Positions 22,225-23,643 of a DNA stretch of 23,643 nucleotides are shown here, piece by piece (the stretch's first letter is position 1; each line of letters begins with the position of its first letter). The DNA comes from Indioceanicola sp046045995 (lineage in GTDB: Bacteria; Pseudomonadota; Alphaproteobacteria; Azospirillales; Azospirillaceae). The translations under genes were made by a program, and so were the position numbers. A model generated the notes under the pieces. It had not been told where the DNA came from and made no database searches. It was given only the letters and a program-made list of their open reading frames with translations. The stretch spans positions 1 to 23,643 of the forward strand of contig JBJOKR010000050.1 of NCBI GenBank assembly GCA_046045995.1, read 5' to 3'.

Positions 22225-23643
22225 TCAGCCGGGGAATTCGGCCAGGCCGAATCGGGACTGCGGCCGACCCGATCCGCTGCGCACGCGGACAAGGGGGCCG
22301 ATGGCGATCAGGGTTGCGAACAGAAGCGCGATTTCGATGTGGTAGACGACGGCATAGCCGACGGAGGGTGCGATGGCCGGGTCGGAGAAGCCGGGGCCGA
22401 GACTGCCCGCCGCCACCAAACCCTGGACCAGATCCCGGATCGCCCCGCCCGCCGCGATGGCAAGGCCGGCCGATGTGGCCTGGACCGCCCCCCAGGCACC
22501 GAGGGCAAGACCGCTGGTCCCATCCCGGGCCAGATCCATGGCGGCGGTCAGGGTGCCGACGGCGAACAACCCGCCGCCGAACCCGATCAGCGCTGTGCCT
22601 GCGCGGAACAGGGCGACGGAATGCAATGGTCCAGCGAAGACGACGGCGGAGAAGGCGGCGATCCCGGCCAACGCGCCCAAGGCGGCAAGCCGGAACGGAT
22701 CGCTCCCGCGGGCGAGTTGCCGGGCAGCCAGGGCGAAGCCGACCAGGGTGCCGCCCGCCAGGATGGCGGTCAGCATCGTGGTCTGGCCGACGGACAGGTT
22801 CAGCACCTGCCCGCCATAGGGTTCAAGCAGGATGTCCTGCATGCTGAACCCGGCCGTGCCCAGGCCGACGGCGGTCAGGATGCGGCCGGTGCGGCCAATG
22901 CTGCGGAACCTGGCCCAGGCCTCCGCGAAGGTGGGATGGACCCGGTCGCGGGCAGTCAGGGCCGGGTTGCGCACCTCCTGCTTCCACAGCGCCACGACAT
23001 TCAGCACCATGGTGAGGGCGGCCGCCCCCTGGACCACCTGGATCAGGCGGATCTGGCTGAATTCCGCCAGCAGCGCCCCGAAAACCAGCGCGCTCGCCAC
23101 CATGCCGACCAGCAGCATGACATAGAGCAGCGCCACCACCCGGGGCCGGGCACTGTCGGGGGCGAGGTCGGTCGCAAGCGCCAGTCCCGCCGTCTGGGTC
23201 GTGTGCAGGCCCGCGCCCACCAGCAGGAAGGCCAGTGCGGCCGCCGCCTGGGCCACCCAGGCGGGGGCGGTGGTGTCGCCCGACAGGATGATCAGGGCGA
23301 AGGGCATGATGGCGAAGCCGCCGAACTGCATCAGGCTGCCGAACCAGATATAGGGTACCCGCCGCCAGCCGAGGACGGAGCGGTGGGTGTCGGAACGGAA
23401 GCCGATCAGGGCGCGCAAGGGCGCGAAGACCAGGGGCAGCGACACCATCAGGGCCACCAGCCAGGCCGGCACCCCCAGTTCCACGATCATCACCCGGTTC
23501 AGCGTGCCGTTCAGCAGCACCACCGCCATGCCCACCGCCACCTGGAACAGGGCAAGCCGCAGCAGCCGGGCCAGCGGCAGCTCCGGCGTGGCCGCATCGG
23601 CGAAGGGCAGCATCCCCGGGCCGACCCGCATCAAGGCCTTGAC
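22225..23643 (-). CDS. lhaA: LH1 assembly protein LhaA, PucC-family transporter (5' end cut off by window)
   Basis: LhaA belongs to the BCH2/PucC branch of the major facilitator superfamily and supports LH1 assembly, perhaps by delivering bacteriochlorophyll. About twelve hydrophobic helices are visible. Family segments are LPFADAATPELPLARLLRL at the start, LNGTLNRVMIVELGVPAWLV, PLRALIGFRSDTHRS, WRRVPYIWFGSLMQFGG, and SMQDILLEPYGGQVL mid-protein. The frame runs through the right edge (VKALMRVGP), and homologues have about 15-20 residues before LPFADAA, so the true start probably lies just outside. PucC itself is the alternative, but the place directly before puhA fits LhaA. Confidence 0.93.
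   Translation of the reverse strand, partial: VKALMRVGPGMLPFADAATPELPLARLLRLALFQVAVGMAVVLLNGTLNRVMIVELGVPAWLVALMVSLPLVFAPLRALIGFRSDTHRSVLGWRRVPYIWFGSLMQFGGFAIMPFALIILSGDTTAPAWVAQAAAALAFLLVGAGLHTTQTAGLALATDLAPDSARPRVVALLYVMLLVGMVASALVFGALLAEFSQIRLIQVVQGAAALTMVLNVVALWKQEVRNPALTARDRVHPTFAEAWARFRSIGRTGRILTAVGLGTAGFSMQDILLEPYGGQVLNLSVGQTTMLTAILAGGTLVGFALAARQLARGSDPFRLAALGALAGIAAFSAVVFAGPLHSVALFRAGTALIGFGGGLFAVGTLTAAMDLARDGTSGLALGAWGAVQATSAGLAIAAGGAIRDLVQGLVAAGSLGPGFSDPAIAPSVGYAVVYHIEIALLFATLIAIGPLVRVRSGSGRPQSRFGLAEFPG

Noticed and set aside
1..23643. CRISPR arrays, transposases, tRNA or rRNA genes.
   Set aside because: I found no repeat-spacer pattern, transposase motif or structural RNA sequence on either strand by reading.

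Overview
This window is most of a photosynthesis gene cluster from a high-GC purple alphaproteobacterium. The evidence is a type-II reaction centre (pufL, pufM, puhA), LH1 genes (pufB, pufA), the bacteriochlorophyllide a branch (bchCXYZ), spirilloxanthin-type carotenoid genes (crtC, crtD, crtE, crtF), an oxygen-dependent cyclase (acsF) and an ALAS-type hemA, which is an alphaproteobacterial trait. The tetrahaem PufC, a cycA just after puf, and no recognisable pufQ suggest a Rhodospirillales-like or aerobic anoxygenic phototrophic lineage; that placement is inference.

Layout. At the left edge is the 3' part of an Mrp/ApbC-type iron-sulfur carrier gene, then a small single-pass membrane protein; these look like the outer border of the cluster. 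crtD-crtC run leftward. Divergent from them, crtE, crtF, bchC, bchX, bchY, bchZ, pufB, pufA, pufL, pufM and pufC run rightward as one probable superoperon, with internal promoters and mRNA hairpins. A hairpin cluster closes pufC. After about 450 bp without a recognisable gene comes cycA (cytochrome c2), which faces a leftward operon across a bidirectional terminator. That operon reads, from the right edge, lhaA (partial), puhA, puhB, puhC, a small unknown gene, acsF, puhE, hemA, with four ATGA stop/start overlaps.

How it works together. HemA makes 5-aminolevulinate. AcsF closes the isocyclic ring. BchXYZ and BchC convert chlorophyllide a toward bacteriochlorophyllide a. CrtE makes GGPP, and CrtC, CrtF and CrtD finish acyclic methoxylated carotenoids. 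LhaA and PuhBCE assist assembly of PufBA rings around PufLM-PuhA, and PufC with CycA re-reduce the special pair.

The most interesting non-coding signals are paired PpsR/CrtJ-like operators spaced exactly 8 bp apart between crtD and crtE (with a degenerate echo at bchC), two consecutive GAAA-tetraloop hairpins plus a third hairpin flanking the pufB start where pufQ sits in other species, and a large nested hairpin between pufA and pufL. I see no new defence, mobile or CRISPR system; the window is a well-ordered phototrophy island with some unusual regulatory and repeat details.
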